From Acanthosepion pharaonis (taxonomy: Eukaryota; Mollusca; Cephalopoda; Sepiida; Sepiidae), in assembly GCA_903632075.3 (NCBI GenBank), contig CAHIKZ030003517.1, positions 1 through 64,000 of the forward strand: a DNA stretch of 64,000 nucleotides, in the 5' to 3' direction. A program made the translations under genes and the position numbers. Position 1 is the first letter of the stretch; each line of letters opens with the position of its first letter. A model generated the notes under the pieces. That model was given only the letters and a program-made list of their open reading frames with translations, was not told the origin of the DNA and did not search any database. This document shows, one piece after another, positions 24,010 through 36,420 of this stretch.

Positions 24010-26625
24010 TGCCTGACCAGTGTATTTGGTCATTATGTGATTATGTGTGTGGGATTATGATCTGTTTAATGCTGGTTTAAATTTGTTTATGAAACTTTTT
24101 TTTTCATGTAATATATAGCATTTTTTACATAAGTTTTTCACTAATAGCCAACCACATCTTTATTGATTTCTAGCTTTGGTTCCCTTTCTTGCAGTTGGAC
24201 TTTCCTGTTTTTCATTTATTTTCTTTTTGCTCCCTTGACTTTTTTGTCTCTTACAATCTTCATTCTATCCTGGTAGAGTATGGCTATTAATTAAATTCAA
24301 ACTTTAAGTATAAGTAGATTTAGCTCATTTTTAATCTGCAAACAGTAATTTCCTACTAGTTATAATAATTTGTTATATTGATGAGAATCCAGTTTTCAGT
24401 TTCTAATTTTTATTAAAGAAATGATTGAAGAATCATTTTGTATTGGTTTCTTTCCTTTTTTTAATGTAACAGCTTCTTTCTCTGAAATATCTTTCACTTT
24501 TCCACACTTGAGGTGCTTTAGTAATCTTAGTCAGGATGTAGGTAACAGCTTATATGGTTCACAATTTATATGAAAGCAAGTATGAATTTATCAATTATTA
24601 CTGCCTTTAAAAATATTATTCTTACTTTTTCAACAAAGACCATTTTTGGGTATATCAATGCATACCTTTTTCTTTTCTCCTTCATATCTCATTTTCTGAT
24701 GAAGCTTAAATAAATAGTTAAACCTGTTAAATTTATAAATGTTTCCTATTTGTTCCTTATCCTGTCATACCTTTTGCAGTATACTCACAAAAATTGTAAT
24801 AGAGGACTGATGGAAATTTTTTTTTAAGTTTCCATTTTTTGTGTGTTTTAAACACTATAATAGAAAATCATAAGATTATAGTTTCTTTTTCTGCTGAAGA
24901 AAATTTAATTTATTGAAAAATAATGAATTCTTTTGGAGTCCACAAATTTTATACTCAGCCATGTGGGAGGGGGAAGAAAATGCTAGCTTTTCTTCTTTTT
25001 TTCTTTCTTTTTTTTCAATTTTTGAATGTGCTTTTAGATACAACTGTGTATTTATATATTCATTTTATGTACTTAGATACTCTCATAAAATATATTTATA
25101 TGCCCATCTATATTGTACACTTTCAAATCTTTCATGAAATATGATTATCCAGGATTTTTGGATAATAGTGATTTTGTCATTTAGACAAGTCTCTTGAGGT
25201 TATAATATAAATATATGAATCTCTCCCTCTTTTTCTGTCATATATGCACAACCATGTTTAAGCATACCTGTGGTTGTGTGTTATAACATAATCTTCATAT
25301 TTTTTACACCTTTTGTGGTAGCCTGATCAATTTATTTGCAGACATCTCTTACACAAAGACATCAGTGTTGTTTAGTTTTCCGGTCATCAAAGAGAAAATA
25401 GTGTTGATGGTTGATTCTGTCTGCTTGCTATTGTAACAGATTAAATTTTTGGATAAAGAAAGCTCCTATTACTTCTACATTCTGCAGTATTGCATTTTTA
25501 ACAACAGTCCATGTTTGGGATATTTCTCTCTCAGTGAATATTTTTCCTTCTCTTCCCACCACCTTTTCATTCTATCATGGCTGCTGCCACTGCAATCACT
25601 TGTCAATAAGTCAAAAAAACAAATTTTTTCTTTGCCACGTGCTAAGGTAGTAGTCATTCAGAATAGGAGTCAATGAGAAAATGATAAATGTTTCAGTGGA
25701 ATCATCTTTTTTTTTTTTTTTTTTTTTTCAAATACTTGTTTTTGTTTCCTTCTTCCCATTCTCTAATTCTTGTTTGCTTTATTTTATTTTACCTTTTTCA
25801 TAGGCATCTATACAGATCTAGTCGTTATGGTTGAAGAATGTTTGATTTTAAAGAATTTTTTGATGTTAGTAGCATTTTTTTTTTAAATTGATATTTGGAT
25901 CTAACAAAATTTATACTTTCCTCGATATTTTATAGAAAACAACACTAATTGCAGACAACCAAATAATTTCACCATTCGTATAGGCTGGTGCTCAATTTCT
26001 TATAACTTCACACTGTTTGCTCTATAGCATTCTCTGAAATTGGGTTAGGATTTTTTTTCATAATGATAATTCTGTTGCTGAGTTCATAAGCTTTCAATTC
26101 TTGACAAAGTTAAATTCAAAACCTTATGTGGAAAGTTTTAAAACCTCTCCATAACAAAGAAAAGCCATAAAATTTAAGAGCTTAGTTTCAGTTTTGGAAA
26201 TAATTTACAATAAATGATTTTAGTTTTGTATATTTTTAACACAAAATACATTAATTTTAATTTTGTGAAAAATCTTATTCTGATTAGTGCAAATAGGAAT
26301 CATTCTAATAACAGTAGGAGCAGCTGTAATTTAACTTATGAATATTTTCATTTTTACACAAAAATTTATTCATTTTTTTTGTAAATGTCTTTAAGAATTT
26401 ATGCTAATATAAAACAATATAGCATAGTGATACACTTGGAAAAGTTATGAATCCATCTCTTCTCTTTCCAGCTATAGACTAATTAGTAAGACTTGTATCA
26501 CTAAACCATTATTATCAGCCAAAAAATATTCCTACATTCTTAAAATATTTTCTGGCTATAAATAACCTGCAAAGGGTTGATAAGCCATAGAAAATGAAGC
26601 TCTCTCTTTCTTTCTATTTTTTTAT
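24004..26625. other. AT-rich DNA, nothing recognised
   Basis: Contains a T21-type tract near 25709-25729 and several short open frames that are low-complexity. No conserved coding block was found. Confidence 0.5.

Positions 26626-26630
<5 letters not shown>

Positions 26631-26660
<30 letters not shown>
26631..26660. repeat. (CA)n microsatellite
   Basis: A run of about 15 CA units. Confidence 0.95.
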
Positions 26661-26662
<2 letters not shown>

Positions 26663-26910
26663 ATAGTCTCTTTTACACTTAATTAATAGCCAGTGTTTTT
26701 AATGTAAAACCCTTCAAGCAAGATTTTTTGTTTCTATAGGTATTCTGAGAAATGCCAATATTATATATTAACCATGTGCAAAACTTTCCAAGAGAAAAAA
26801 ATTCATTCATCTGTGTATTCAATTCTAATTTTAAAAACAAGTTAGTATTTTGATGTATTAAGGATTATTGGATGTCATTATGTAATTCTTTTCTATTTAC
26901 CCATAGCTAG

Positions 26911-27141
26911 GGATAGAAGAGAATTCATACCTTTCCTAAGGGTATTAGCATGTAAGTGAATGTAATGGATTCAACTGGAAAGTCAGTCAGTCAGTTATGT
27001 GCCATGCGTGATACACGCTTAGGCAATCATGTATCGAAAGATACATGACTGACGAGGCAGATTTTTTTCCCGTAGTAGGTTGCAATTTCTTTCTGCAGTA
27101 GACCAGTTACAATCCAAAGTTATAGAACCTGGTCTGTCCTA
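26911..27141 (-). mobile_element. SINE-like insertion with 18-bp target duplication
   Basis: An 18-base perfect direct repeat, CTATTTACCCATAGCTAG, flanks the insertion at 26893-26910 and 27142-27159. This is the mark of target-primed retrotransposition. The 231-base body, read on the minus strand, ends in a tail that is shared with the SINE at 27685-27822. The middle holds two small perfect hairpins (27006-27018 and 27028-27047, the latter with a GAAA loop) beside a (CAGT)n stretch. The head does not look like the tRNA-derived head of the other copy. It is non-autonomous and encodes no protein. Confidence 0.75.
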
Positions 27142-27159
27142 CTATTTACCCATAGCTAG

Positions 27160-27560
27160 TGTTATAAAATAAAATAAGACATATCTTGGCTGATTTGCAG
27201 GCAAATAAACTAACATACTCAAGAGTGAGACCCGGATGGGAGCAGGACAAGGCCCCATCACAAATGCCCATTATCGCCAACTGCACGATAGGCCTGATGC
27301 ACTCGAGTTCCAGTCAAAAATAAAATAATATTTAAAGTGTTTCTATTTTAGGCCAATAAAAATGCTTCCCTCCTAATTATACTCACATCGTTTTTCAAGC
27401 CTGTTAAGCTAAAAAATATTATAAAGGGATCACATGGTGAAGTACAAGAGCAGTCAACAGGAGGCCAGGGAAAGACCTGTCACGGTCAGTCAGCAGGAGG
27501 AGCGCCACACCAACCAGTGAGAACATTTATGAGAGATCAACCAGATTTCTAGAATTATTT
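27160..27560. repeat. unclassified GC-richer repeat module
   Basis: The blocks near 27227-27315 (GTGAGACCCGGATGGGAGCAG, continuing to CACTCGAGTTCCAG) and 27430-27530 (CAACAGGAGGCCAGGGAAAG, CAGTCAGCAGGAGGAGCG) are far less AT-rich than their surroundings and sit next to the SINEs. They may be SINE body or satellite sequence. No coding potential is visible. Confidence 0.35.
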
Positions 27561-27684
27561 ATGAACTATACCAAAGGTGTTGTCCAAAACCCTTACGTTG
27601 AAATACCTTTGAAAATCTATTTCTGCTGTTGTCATTCTTTCTTTCTTGCAACCATACGCTTGTCTATAACACGGGGGGGGGGTG

Positions 27685-27822
27685 AAGAAGAAGACAATTC
27701 ATACCCTTTCTCAAGGGTATTCGTATGTAAGTAAATGTGATTGATTTGACTGGAATTTGAACTCGGCTCTTTAATTCCTCAATCCGAGCTGCTATCCATT
27801 ACTCCACTGTGCCTCCACCATT
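27685..27822 (-). mobile_element. tRNA-derived SINE
   Basis: On the minus strand the head reads as a tRNA relic: a box-A-like region (GTGGAGTAATGGATAGCA) followed about 35 bases later by a box-B-like region (GAGTTCAAATTCCAG), the internal RNA polymerase III promoter arrangement. The tail (TTACATACGAATACCCTT, then AGAAAGGGTATGAATT) matches the tail of the SINE-like insertion at 26911-27141. It would be mobilised by a LINE partner. A C8-9 run at the left edge (27670-27680) may be slippage at the end of the tail. Confidence 0.65.
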
Positions 27823-27829
27823 GATTTAG

Positions 27830-30800
27830 CCTTCTATTAAAATTTAAAAAAGATGTTACTATTCTGTCATGATCTGTTTAGTCCATTTTTTTTGTCTTTT
27901 GGTCACCCTTCAGCATTCTTTGTCTCTAGTTTGCTAATTTACCAGGAACTTAAAAACTCTTTATTTGATGCAGCATACTACTTGTGATAGTCTGGGAAAC
28001 AAACACACACACACACATTTTTTTTTTTAGTGAAATTGGAATGGATTTGACCAGCAAAATTAGATCAGAGCATTTTTGTTTACTGATGAGGAAGTTTGAT
28101 CTAGGGCAGAAGTTGTACCCATTGAATCTGGGTCATCAGCAGACAATGGAAATGGTTGAAATAATTTTTATCGATTAAAAATTGAAATAGAGCTGAGGAA
28201 GCTAGAAGGAACTTTGGAATTCACTTGATTTTGTTTGAGGCAACCAGGGCCAAGGGTCAGTTGTAACCAGCCGGGTTTATCTATATAAATGGCACAAGTT
28301 TATGCTGAAAACACAGACTGACAGTGTGTTAATGGAAGAGAATTAGCCCGGCAAGAGTTGGGCTAGAGACAGTGGAGAGTCGAGTTGGAAGAAAAGAAGG
28401 AGAGATCATGATGTCAGAGATTGAAATATTTTTGTTTAACATGTGCTGCTTTGCTACCAAAAATATTACTACTACTGTTTTTTTTTTTTTTTTTTTTTTT
28501 TTGCTGCATTCTAAATTTCTTAGTGCAGAGAACAATCCAGCCATGTCTATATCTTCAGAAACTAAGAATGGATGAACATCATTTCTGCTTTTGGATCAAA
28601 CCAAATACATCGTGGACAGGAAGCAGGGTTAAACTATCTGGGTAGTTGAATAATCTATGGATGCTCAGGGGACCTACAGGGTTTCCCTTCGGTTATGACG
28701 AGTAGACATATTCAACCTAGAGAGTAAGATGTCGGAGGTTGAGGGGCTGGGGCAAAAGTGTTAGATACTGTATACACTTTTTGTTCCTTAACAATCATTA
28801 AGTTTAAGTCGCAAAAAATCTGTAAAACTGCAGGAAAACTTACCTGGTTACTTGAAAGTTGTGAATTTAGTTTCTTGTTTGAGTAATGCAGAAATATACA
28901 CTGCCTTGGAGATGTGGATGGTTATAAGTTCTGAAATTCCCTTGGAAAATCATTAACAGGTAACGAATGAGAACAGTATGTCCTCCATAGATTAAATTGT
29001 TCCCTTTTTGGAAGTTTACCAATTATAAGACATGTGAAGAAAGTTGAGTGCAGTAGCCAAATTCTTGGAAACTACACAAGGATCATCATTTGATCTTATT
29101 TAACATTAGTTTCTAATTTCATGCACTTGTATGAAGAATTCATTGAGCAATCCTTCTTTTTATGAAATTCTGTTAATTCCACATTTTTATTATGTAAGTC
29201 ATTAAAAGAGCTTTTTTAAAATTATATAATTTAAGTATCTTGTTGCACTATTATGAAAATGTTAATGTAAAAAGTTTACCTTAATAGATAATGGTGGGGT
29301 TGCTGTATGCAGCATTTTAGTAACTAAAGCTATTTGGATATAATCTTGAGTAAACTTATTTTCTATTGTTGCTCTCAGAATACTAAACCTCATCTACTAT
29401 TTTTTGGGGGTTTACTTTTTGTAGCCATCTCTTTTTTTATTTACTTTATTTCTATTTAATTACCTACTGTTTTGATCATATAATATTGTTATTAACCAAT
29501 CCATACACTAGAAAATAAGTTGCTCATCTCTTCATTTAGTCATAGCAAGGTTACATTATGTGCTATTATGATTTTTATTAATGAAATCAATTCCAGCTTT
29601 GACTAAGAGAATTTAAAAAATAAAAAATTTCATGCTGAATAAAAATTAATTTTCAGCTCCAATCTGTCTTTTTGATTCCTTAATATTTACCTGTATTGCA
29701 CCATACAATCAGTTTTGGGATGAAAATTTGACAATTTGACCACTTGATATGTTTTGGGACAGAAAAATATATTTCTCTAACTGAAGAATAGAAAGTTAAT
29801 CTTTTGTTTTTCTTTTTTTTTTTTTTTTCAATCACTTTTTTAGAACAATTTATTTTTGGTTTATATTCCTGCAAATTCATGTTGACTGCATTAGATGGGC
29901 ACCTGTTTTAGGAACTGTCTGACAAGTGTCTTGATTGCTACAGTCTGCTGACTTGCTTGTTGTTGAAACATTGCCAGTGAAAACCAATTTCCTACTCAGA
30001 TTGTAATGACAGCTGTCATGCAACAAGAGACAATCCATAGCCAAGACAGATTTTTATATTGGTGAGATATTTAAAGAGATTTGTTAACATGTTCTGAGAA
30101 AATTAAAAAAAATTTCAAGAATGTGAAAAGATTTCTTTAAAAGTTGGGTATAAGGGTAAGACTTCTAAGAGCTGCAACTGACTTTTGTGTGTGTAAAGTG
30201 GGCCATTTATATCAAATTGGTTTTTAAAAAGGTTATAAAAATTATAAAGATATTGAAATAATTTTGACTCTGTAAGCAATTAAAAGAAAGGTGATATAAT
30301 AAGAATTTAAAAAGACATTTTTTTGACTGACTTTATATGAGCAACATATTTACTTTTACTCTACTGTATTCTGTTATTTCTCAGCAAAGAACTGATCAAC
30401 ATGCCTTCTTGCAGCTTCCCAGGGAACTGAATGCTTTCATAGAGATTTCAGTGGTGGAAATAAATGATAATCTGAAGTTATCTATGGTGATTTTATGAAA
30501 ACTAATATTTCGGTACAGTAGCTGGTAATTCGTTTCACTTGTCCCATGATTTCTTGCATATCACAGAGTTGTCAAATATTCATTTTTTATCACGCATCAT
30601 AATTTGTTTCAAAATCATTTTCATTTATGACTAGTACATGGAAATTTGGTTAAGTAAGGTTTTGATTATATAGAAAGCACACAAAGAAAGTAACATAACC
30701 AAATGATACACATGATTTGGATATTTTGAGTGTGTTGGTGACCTTCCACATTGTATTGATTATTTTCAATTAATGCCTTTATTTGATCAGTGTCAGCCTC

Positions 30801-33480
30801 AACTGTGGAAACGTCAGTGAGAAATCTTCAGTATAAAGCTTTGAAAGTCACTTTGGACACATTTTTTTCAGTCATAGTTCATTCTCCATAAACTACACAG
30901 ATCTTTTTTTCTTGCAAATGAGTCATAGTCTTTAATTTTCTTTCATCTCCAATGATAGAATCAATACATAAAACTTTAAAAATGCTCACTGACATGATTA
31001 CTATTATAGTACAATCAGAAGTGATATTTTTAAAATGAAATTTGTTAAAAACTAAACACTCCTAATGCTAAAATGATAAAAACAGAATGAACATTTTAGC
31101 TTATCTAGTAAATACTAAGCCGTATAGTTTTTAAAAATGCCATGCTCCAACAGGACATAGACAATCGTCACTCCATAGATTCCTGTGAATTGCTATGTCT
31201 TCTGATGAAAGATAGGGGAGTGTTCTATTCTTCTTAACAGTATCAAACATTAATAAATTTCATAAACTTTAGCTATATTTGCATTAACCAGCACTTATTC
31301 TAAAAGTGTTTAAATCAAAAATGTCAATCAGTTTTAAATTAATTTTTAGATAAATGTCATTTATTTTATTCATTTAATATAAAACAAAGATTTTATTGTA
31401 CAATAATACTAATATTGTTGAATAATGTTACTTGTCCATGTTAAAATATATTTTGAATCTAGTGTGATACTACAGCCAAGCTCGATTCTATATTTTAGAT
31501 GTGTAACAAAGTCATGTTGGGTGTATTATTTTGTATTTCTAGCCATAAAAGATAAATTCCTTTAGAATTTGTCATTCTCTTTATGTGGTGGACAATATTT
31601 TTGTATCTAATTCTGTTGAACATTATCTTGTGTTTTTTCTTGACTTGATAATTCACACCTTTGCCAAGGTTATTCAGTATTCTTGAAATTTGCCAGCTCT
31701 GAATATTTTGCACAATGCTTAACCTCCAATCAAAGAGCTGTACTTACTGAGGAGTACTTTTGATAAATATCAAATTTTATAGATTTATAAAAGTATCTTT
31801 TGTTATTCATGTCATTACACAAGACTATTTAATCATTTTATTACAATTGAACCATGATATTGATCCTTTATAGTTATTGGAATTTATTCTGTGTTTTTGG
31901 TGATTGTTATCTGAACTTAGAGAAATTTATTTTGGTGCTGATGCTTTCTGATTCCTGCACAAGTGCTACTGCACCCCCCCCTCCCATGTCTTGTGTCAGT
32001 GCAAGTGTACTAATCTATCCAGAGCTTTTTGAATGCCATCAACGAGCAAGTTCTATTTGAATGGAGTGGAGAGTTGAACGAAGAGATGTCTGAGCTGAGC
32101 GGAAGCTGAACCAGATCAATAATCAATAATTGGACAGAAGAAGTGTGTGGCCTCTGTTTACATTGACTGCCAAAATGGTAAAGATAGAAGTGAACACTGT
32201 GCAAATAATTTAAGTTTTTCTTTAAGAGAGAATGTGATTCTTAAATTAAGGAAGAGAGAAAGTGGGAGACCTGTTGAAGAGGAGAAGATGCAAGTTCTTA
32301 ATGCATTAATATTTTTGTGTATTAAATAAAAGGAAATGGGTATGATAAGTTTTCTGAGTACCTGTATGTGGATGAAGATGGGAGGGAAAAGAGGTGCTGG
32401 TTCTTTTGTTTACTTATAAATATTACAGAAAAGGAAAGAAGAGTTTAATACACATATCTTTTTATTTGGTTAATTTTCTGTTAAGAAATCCTATACATTT
32501 ATGTTTATATAGAGTAAATGTGTGTGTGTGTGTAAAAACAACTAAAATCTGACCAAATATCAAACATTTATGTTTTAAAGGACTATTTGTTCAGGCTGGC
32601 AACTTTTCAGCACACTCTTATCTATACTAGGCATAATTCAAATAAAGCACATTGCTAGATTTATTGGATACCCAGGGTAAATAAAAAAAATGTTAACTGA
32701 TTAAGATTTGTCATAAGCCTCGTTAAAGTAACACCAATGATGTAGCTTGTTCTTAATGTTTTATAAGATAAACAAGCTAAGCACAATACTCCTGTAGTAG
32801 ATATTGAAAGCATCCTTGAAAATGTGTTTTCTTATAATCATGCTTTTGTGATATAGTTGAAAGACCCATTCATGACAACTACTAACTTCTTTAAAGTGAT
32901 ATACACACACACACAGGTTCCATTCAGATGACTAGCAACACACTGCCTTAAGTTTTTTTTTTTCTTGTACAAAAGATTGCTTTTTTTGTGAAACATAGTG
33001 TGTAAGAACTGTCCAAATGATCTTTGGGTATGAGCACTTTCAGCTTATCTATTAGCCATTTTTGGGGATATTTTTGTTTATTTTAATATGCAGATTGGGA
33101 TGATCTTTCTTTAGGAAATTGCAATAGAAATGTTTTAATTCCTGAACACAGCACATTGTGACCATGTTCATAATTAATATGATTAAGATTTGGTTTCTTG
33201 TTTTTTTTTATATTATTAAGGCTTCCATTATTTTTAATCATTTTCTGCAGTTAGATGCAGGTGTTTTCTACAAGTATGTTGTAGATAGAAGATGGTAGGT
33301 TTCCATGTGTAATTAAATAAATCCTAATAGAGTTATGAACCTAGAGAAGCAAAGTAAGTTTCCTTGATAGGCATCTAGTTGTATGTCTGTAACAGAGAAT
33401 CGGGTCAACCCTATAAAAGACTCCGAGTAGGTTGTATGTGGTGCTGTAAGCACCAGGAGTTGTGTTCTCTTCTACAGTGG
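27830..33480. other. AT-rich DNA with scattered repeat scraps
   Basis: No host exon recognised. A T25-type tract lies at 28479-28503 inside a GC-richer patch (28200-28740) that may be an old interspersed repeat. Another GC-richer patch at 31950-32290 includes a C8 run near 31973-31982. The open frame at 32147-32329 has no recognisable homology. Confidence 0.45.
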
Positions 33481-33499
33481 GCTTTTCAGAGAAGACCTT

Positions 33500-35600
33500 C
33501 TATTTAGAGTAGGTGGCACTGACTAGTTGCATAGGAACAATACTGGGCAGGTATGGCGAATCCATTGCTGAATTGAAGAAACTCATGTTCTTGTTGGGCA
33601 GGATGAGTGACAAGAAAAGAAAGTGTGAACAGCATCATATAAGTAGGCTGAAAATCAGGCACCAACGTGTCTATGAAACAAAATAGCAGAGTATCCTGTG
33701 TCTGAGCTAGCGCATAAGGAATATAACCAGGAGTTAAAAACATGGTTGGATAACGGCTGACACGTGCCATATTCTGAGGAGGAGCTTGGACCTCTCAAGG
33801 GTCTCGTTCCATTAATGGCTGTTATTCAAGAGAGCAAGAAAAAGGTATGACCTGTAATGGATTACAGAAAGTTAAATGAGTATGTATACATATTCACAGC
33901 AACTGCGGATGTCTGTGCGGACAAGCTAAGGGAATGGCAACAATGCAGGCACAATGTATTACTGTTGGATCTTCAGAGAGCATACCTACAAGTCCATGTA
34001 CACTTGTCATTGTTGCCTTTCCAGACCGTTTTACTGAAAGGGCAGAAGTACTGCCTTACATGATTAGGTTTTGGTTTCAATGTGGCACCTCTTATAATGA
34101 AGGCAATTATCAAGATGGTACTGTTGCAGGATGAAGCAATCCAAGATGCCACTTCGGCATACATAGATGACATCTTCATTGATGAAAGTGTGGTTTCTGT
34201 GGCATGCATCATGAGACAGTGATAAGAGTGCATCAAGAAGACCCTGCAAGAAGAGGCTGGTGTGTGAGTGGCCAGGAAGTGATAGTGTGGGTGGATGCAA
34301 GTTCCCTGGCTACTGTGGTGGCACCGGAATTAAATTGAGACATTGTGGAGGACACGTGCTGGCTCTGTCACGACAGTGATGCTCAACATATTAACTTAGC
34401 TGAGCTTGATGCAACATTAAAGGGCATAAACTTGGCCCTGCAGTAGAATGTGAAAGTGTTGCATTTGGTGACTGATTATGCATGTATCTACTGCTAGATC
34501 AACAACACCTTAACTGGAAAGGCACACCTAAAAATGAAGGTAGCATGTGAGATGCTCATGTGAAAACGACTGAACCCCTCATGCGCTAACTGTGGAGATA
34601 GCCTCAACTTGGAAAATCCAGCCAAAATAAAGCTGATGAATTTTGGTAAGAGAAGTGGTTAGATTTGTTGAAGAAGGACACTGAACCTCTCTTCTCAGCA
34701 TGTGGTGCAGCCATAGGAGAGATGAGACCATGTGAAATACACCAGCGTAGTAGTCACCCTGGTGTTAAGTGCACTAAGTCAGGCGAGTTGATCCCTCCGT
34801 ACCTAGCAAAACAGTCAAGATGGTGATTCAGAAGTGTCCTGAATGCCAGTCCATAGATCCGGCACCGGTGCACTGGCAGAATGGAAGACTAGGAGTTTGC
34901 AGTATGTAGTCCAGGCTGGGGATGGATATTACACATTATGGCTGCAGTCATTACCTAACCTGGATTGACTGTAGACCAACACAGTTCTCTGTTTGGCAAT
35001 CCCTAGCACAAGATTCTGAGAGCGTTATTTGGCAGTTGGAGTTAGTATTTTGTGAGAGAGGTCCACCATACAAAATCCTTACCAACTACGATAATGCATT
35101 CACCAGCAGGTTATTCAAGGCTTTTGTGGAGGAATGGGGTTTCCAGCTGCAATTTTGGTGTGTGCATGTACTGTCTGGAAATGAGATAATAGAAAGGTGC
35201 CATAGGATCATAAAAGGGATTGCAGCATGGAAGCAGTACCCCATACAAGAAGCCATTTACTGGTATAATGTGATGACGAAGGATGACACTAGCCCAACTG
35301 CACCAGCTAGTGCAATTCATACTTATGCTGTTAGGCTCAAGGGCATTGACGCTGTACCTGTACTAACACCATGTGCAGTGTACGAAATATGTAAAGTTGG
35401 AGACGTGGTGTGGGTGAGACCACCCCAGAACTGATGTATCTCCAAATTTACAACTAGGAAGGTCACTGGAAGCATCAGTCCACAATCTGTCCTGATTGAT
35501 GGCATGCCATGTCAGGTTAAAGACCTCCAACCTGCAAGGGACCAATGCTCTGCAACAAGTGACATGATGATTCATTCATAAGTGATGGTGAGTTGGAAGT
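33500..35600 (+). mobile_element. Ty3/gypsy-like pol fragment
   Basis: Plus-strand frames give, in order, the RT entry block (TWLDNG, EEELGPLKGLVPLMAVIQES near 33740-33835), RT (VMDYRKLNEYV near 33855, LDLQRAYLQVHVH near 33965, RLGFGFNVAPLIMKA-like near 34065), the catalytic AYIDDIF near 34157, RNase H (WVDASSLATVVAPE near 34290, then HINLAELDATLKG near 34386) and integrase. It is the same pol lineage as the minus-strand element at 2.56-6.72 kb but better preserved. No LTR was recognised on either side, and protease and gag are absent or unreadable, so this is a fragment. Confidence 0.75.
34922..35434 (+). pseudogene. integrase core and C-terminal part of the gypsy-like fragment
   Basis: A continuous 170-codon frame contains the integrase catalytic core: MDITHYG at the first Asp, then LVFCERGPPYKILTNYDNAF, and the glutamate segment SGNEIIERCHRIIKGIAAWK. 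A C-terminal V-G-D-V-V-W-V-R-P segment precedes the stop. The second Asp is not in the usual T-D-N context but reads T-N-Y-D-N, so activity is doubtful. The zinc-binding N-terminus lies upstream in other frames and is broken. Downstream, SVDGM-like and VKDLQP-like C-terminal pieces continue to about 35560 in another frame. The open length suggests a younger age than the 2.5-6.7 kb relative. Confidence 0.7.
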
Positions 35601-35779
35601 AGATATCCCAAATTTTCAGTGTGCCTCCTGCTGCAGTGGAGATGAATAGCGACAACACTGAGGATGAAGTACCTCTCCCAAGGTGCTCTCAATGTGTGAA
35701 CATGTGAAAACCAGGCAAGATGAACACAATGTCCAATGTAATTATTATTCATGAATTTGTTTTCATCAGGAATACAGTT

Positions 35780-36317
35780 TCATAAATAATGTTGGTGGAT
35801 TTATATGTGCATACCTGTGTGTATATATGTAGGTTTGTATATAGGTATATATATGTGTACGTATGGATGTATATGCATACGTATATATGTATATTTATGT
35901 AGGCATATATGGATGTATGTATATGTAGATAGATGTATATGTAGAAGTGTTTTTTTATGTGTGTGTATGGCACTACAGTGTGTGTACTCATATATATCTA
36001 TATATGTTTGTTTGTAGTTGTGATAGTGGATATAAGGATTAGTTTAGATGGGGATATTATATGGAGATAAATATGTATATGTTTGGGTGTTTATGTAATG
36101 TATGTCTATATGGAGATGTAAATATATAGTATATTATGTGAATTGGATGTGTCTGTAAATTATATGTATTTTGGTAAGTATATATGTATGTATATGGATG
36201 TATGTTAAGGTAATATCACCATTTGTCTTTGTTCATTGAAAAATCGATCAAACGCAGTTTATACAGCTTATATTGCCTACATTATATTATATTATTATAT
36301 ATAAATTCTCTTGATAC

Positions 36318-36390
<73 letters not shown>

Positions 36391-36420
36391 TCGTCCTGAT
36401 TCATGTTATCAAAATATTTT
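35780..36420. repeat. TATG/TATA tandem satellite-like tract
   Basis: Dense imperfect repeats of TATATGTATG-like units at 35800-36200, then a long TA array at 36323-36390 with one TATG interruption. Open frames here are low-complexity and not genes. Confidence 0.85.

Noticed and set aside
28479..28503. Long T tract as a retroelement poly-A tail (minus strand)
   Set aside because: No LINE or SINE body could be recognised on the expected side, so it is left as a homopolymer.
32147..32329. 60-codon frame with charged composition as a host exon
   Set aside because: No splice acceptor or donor pair, no family resemblance, and it ends in an AT-rich run.
35749..36017. Open frames rich in Ile, Tyr, Cys and Val on both strands
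   Set aside because: Translations of TATG/TATA tandem repeats; low complexity, not genes.
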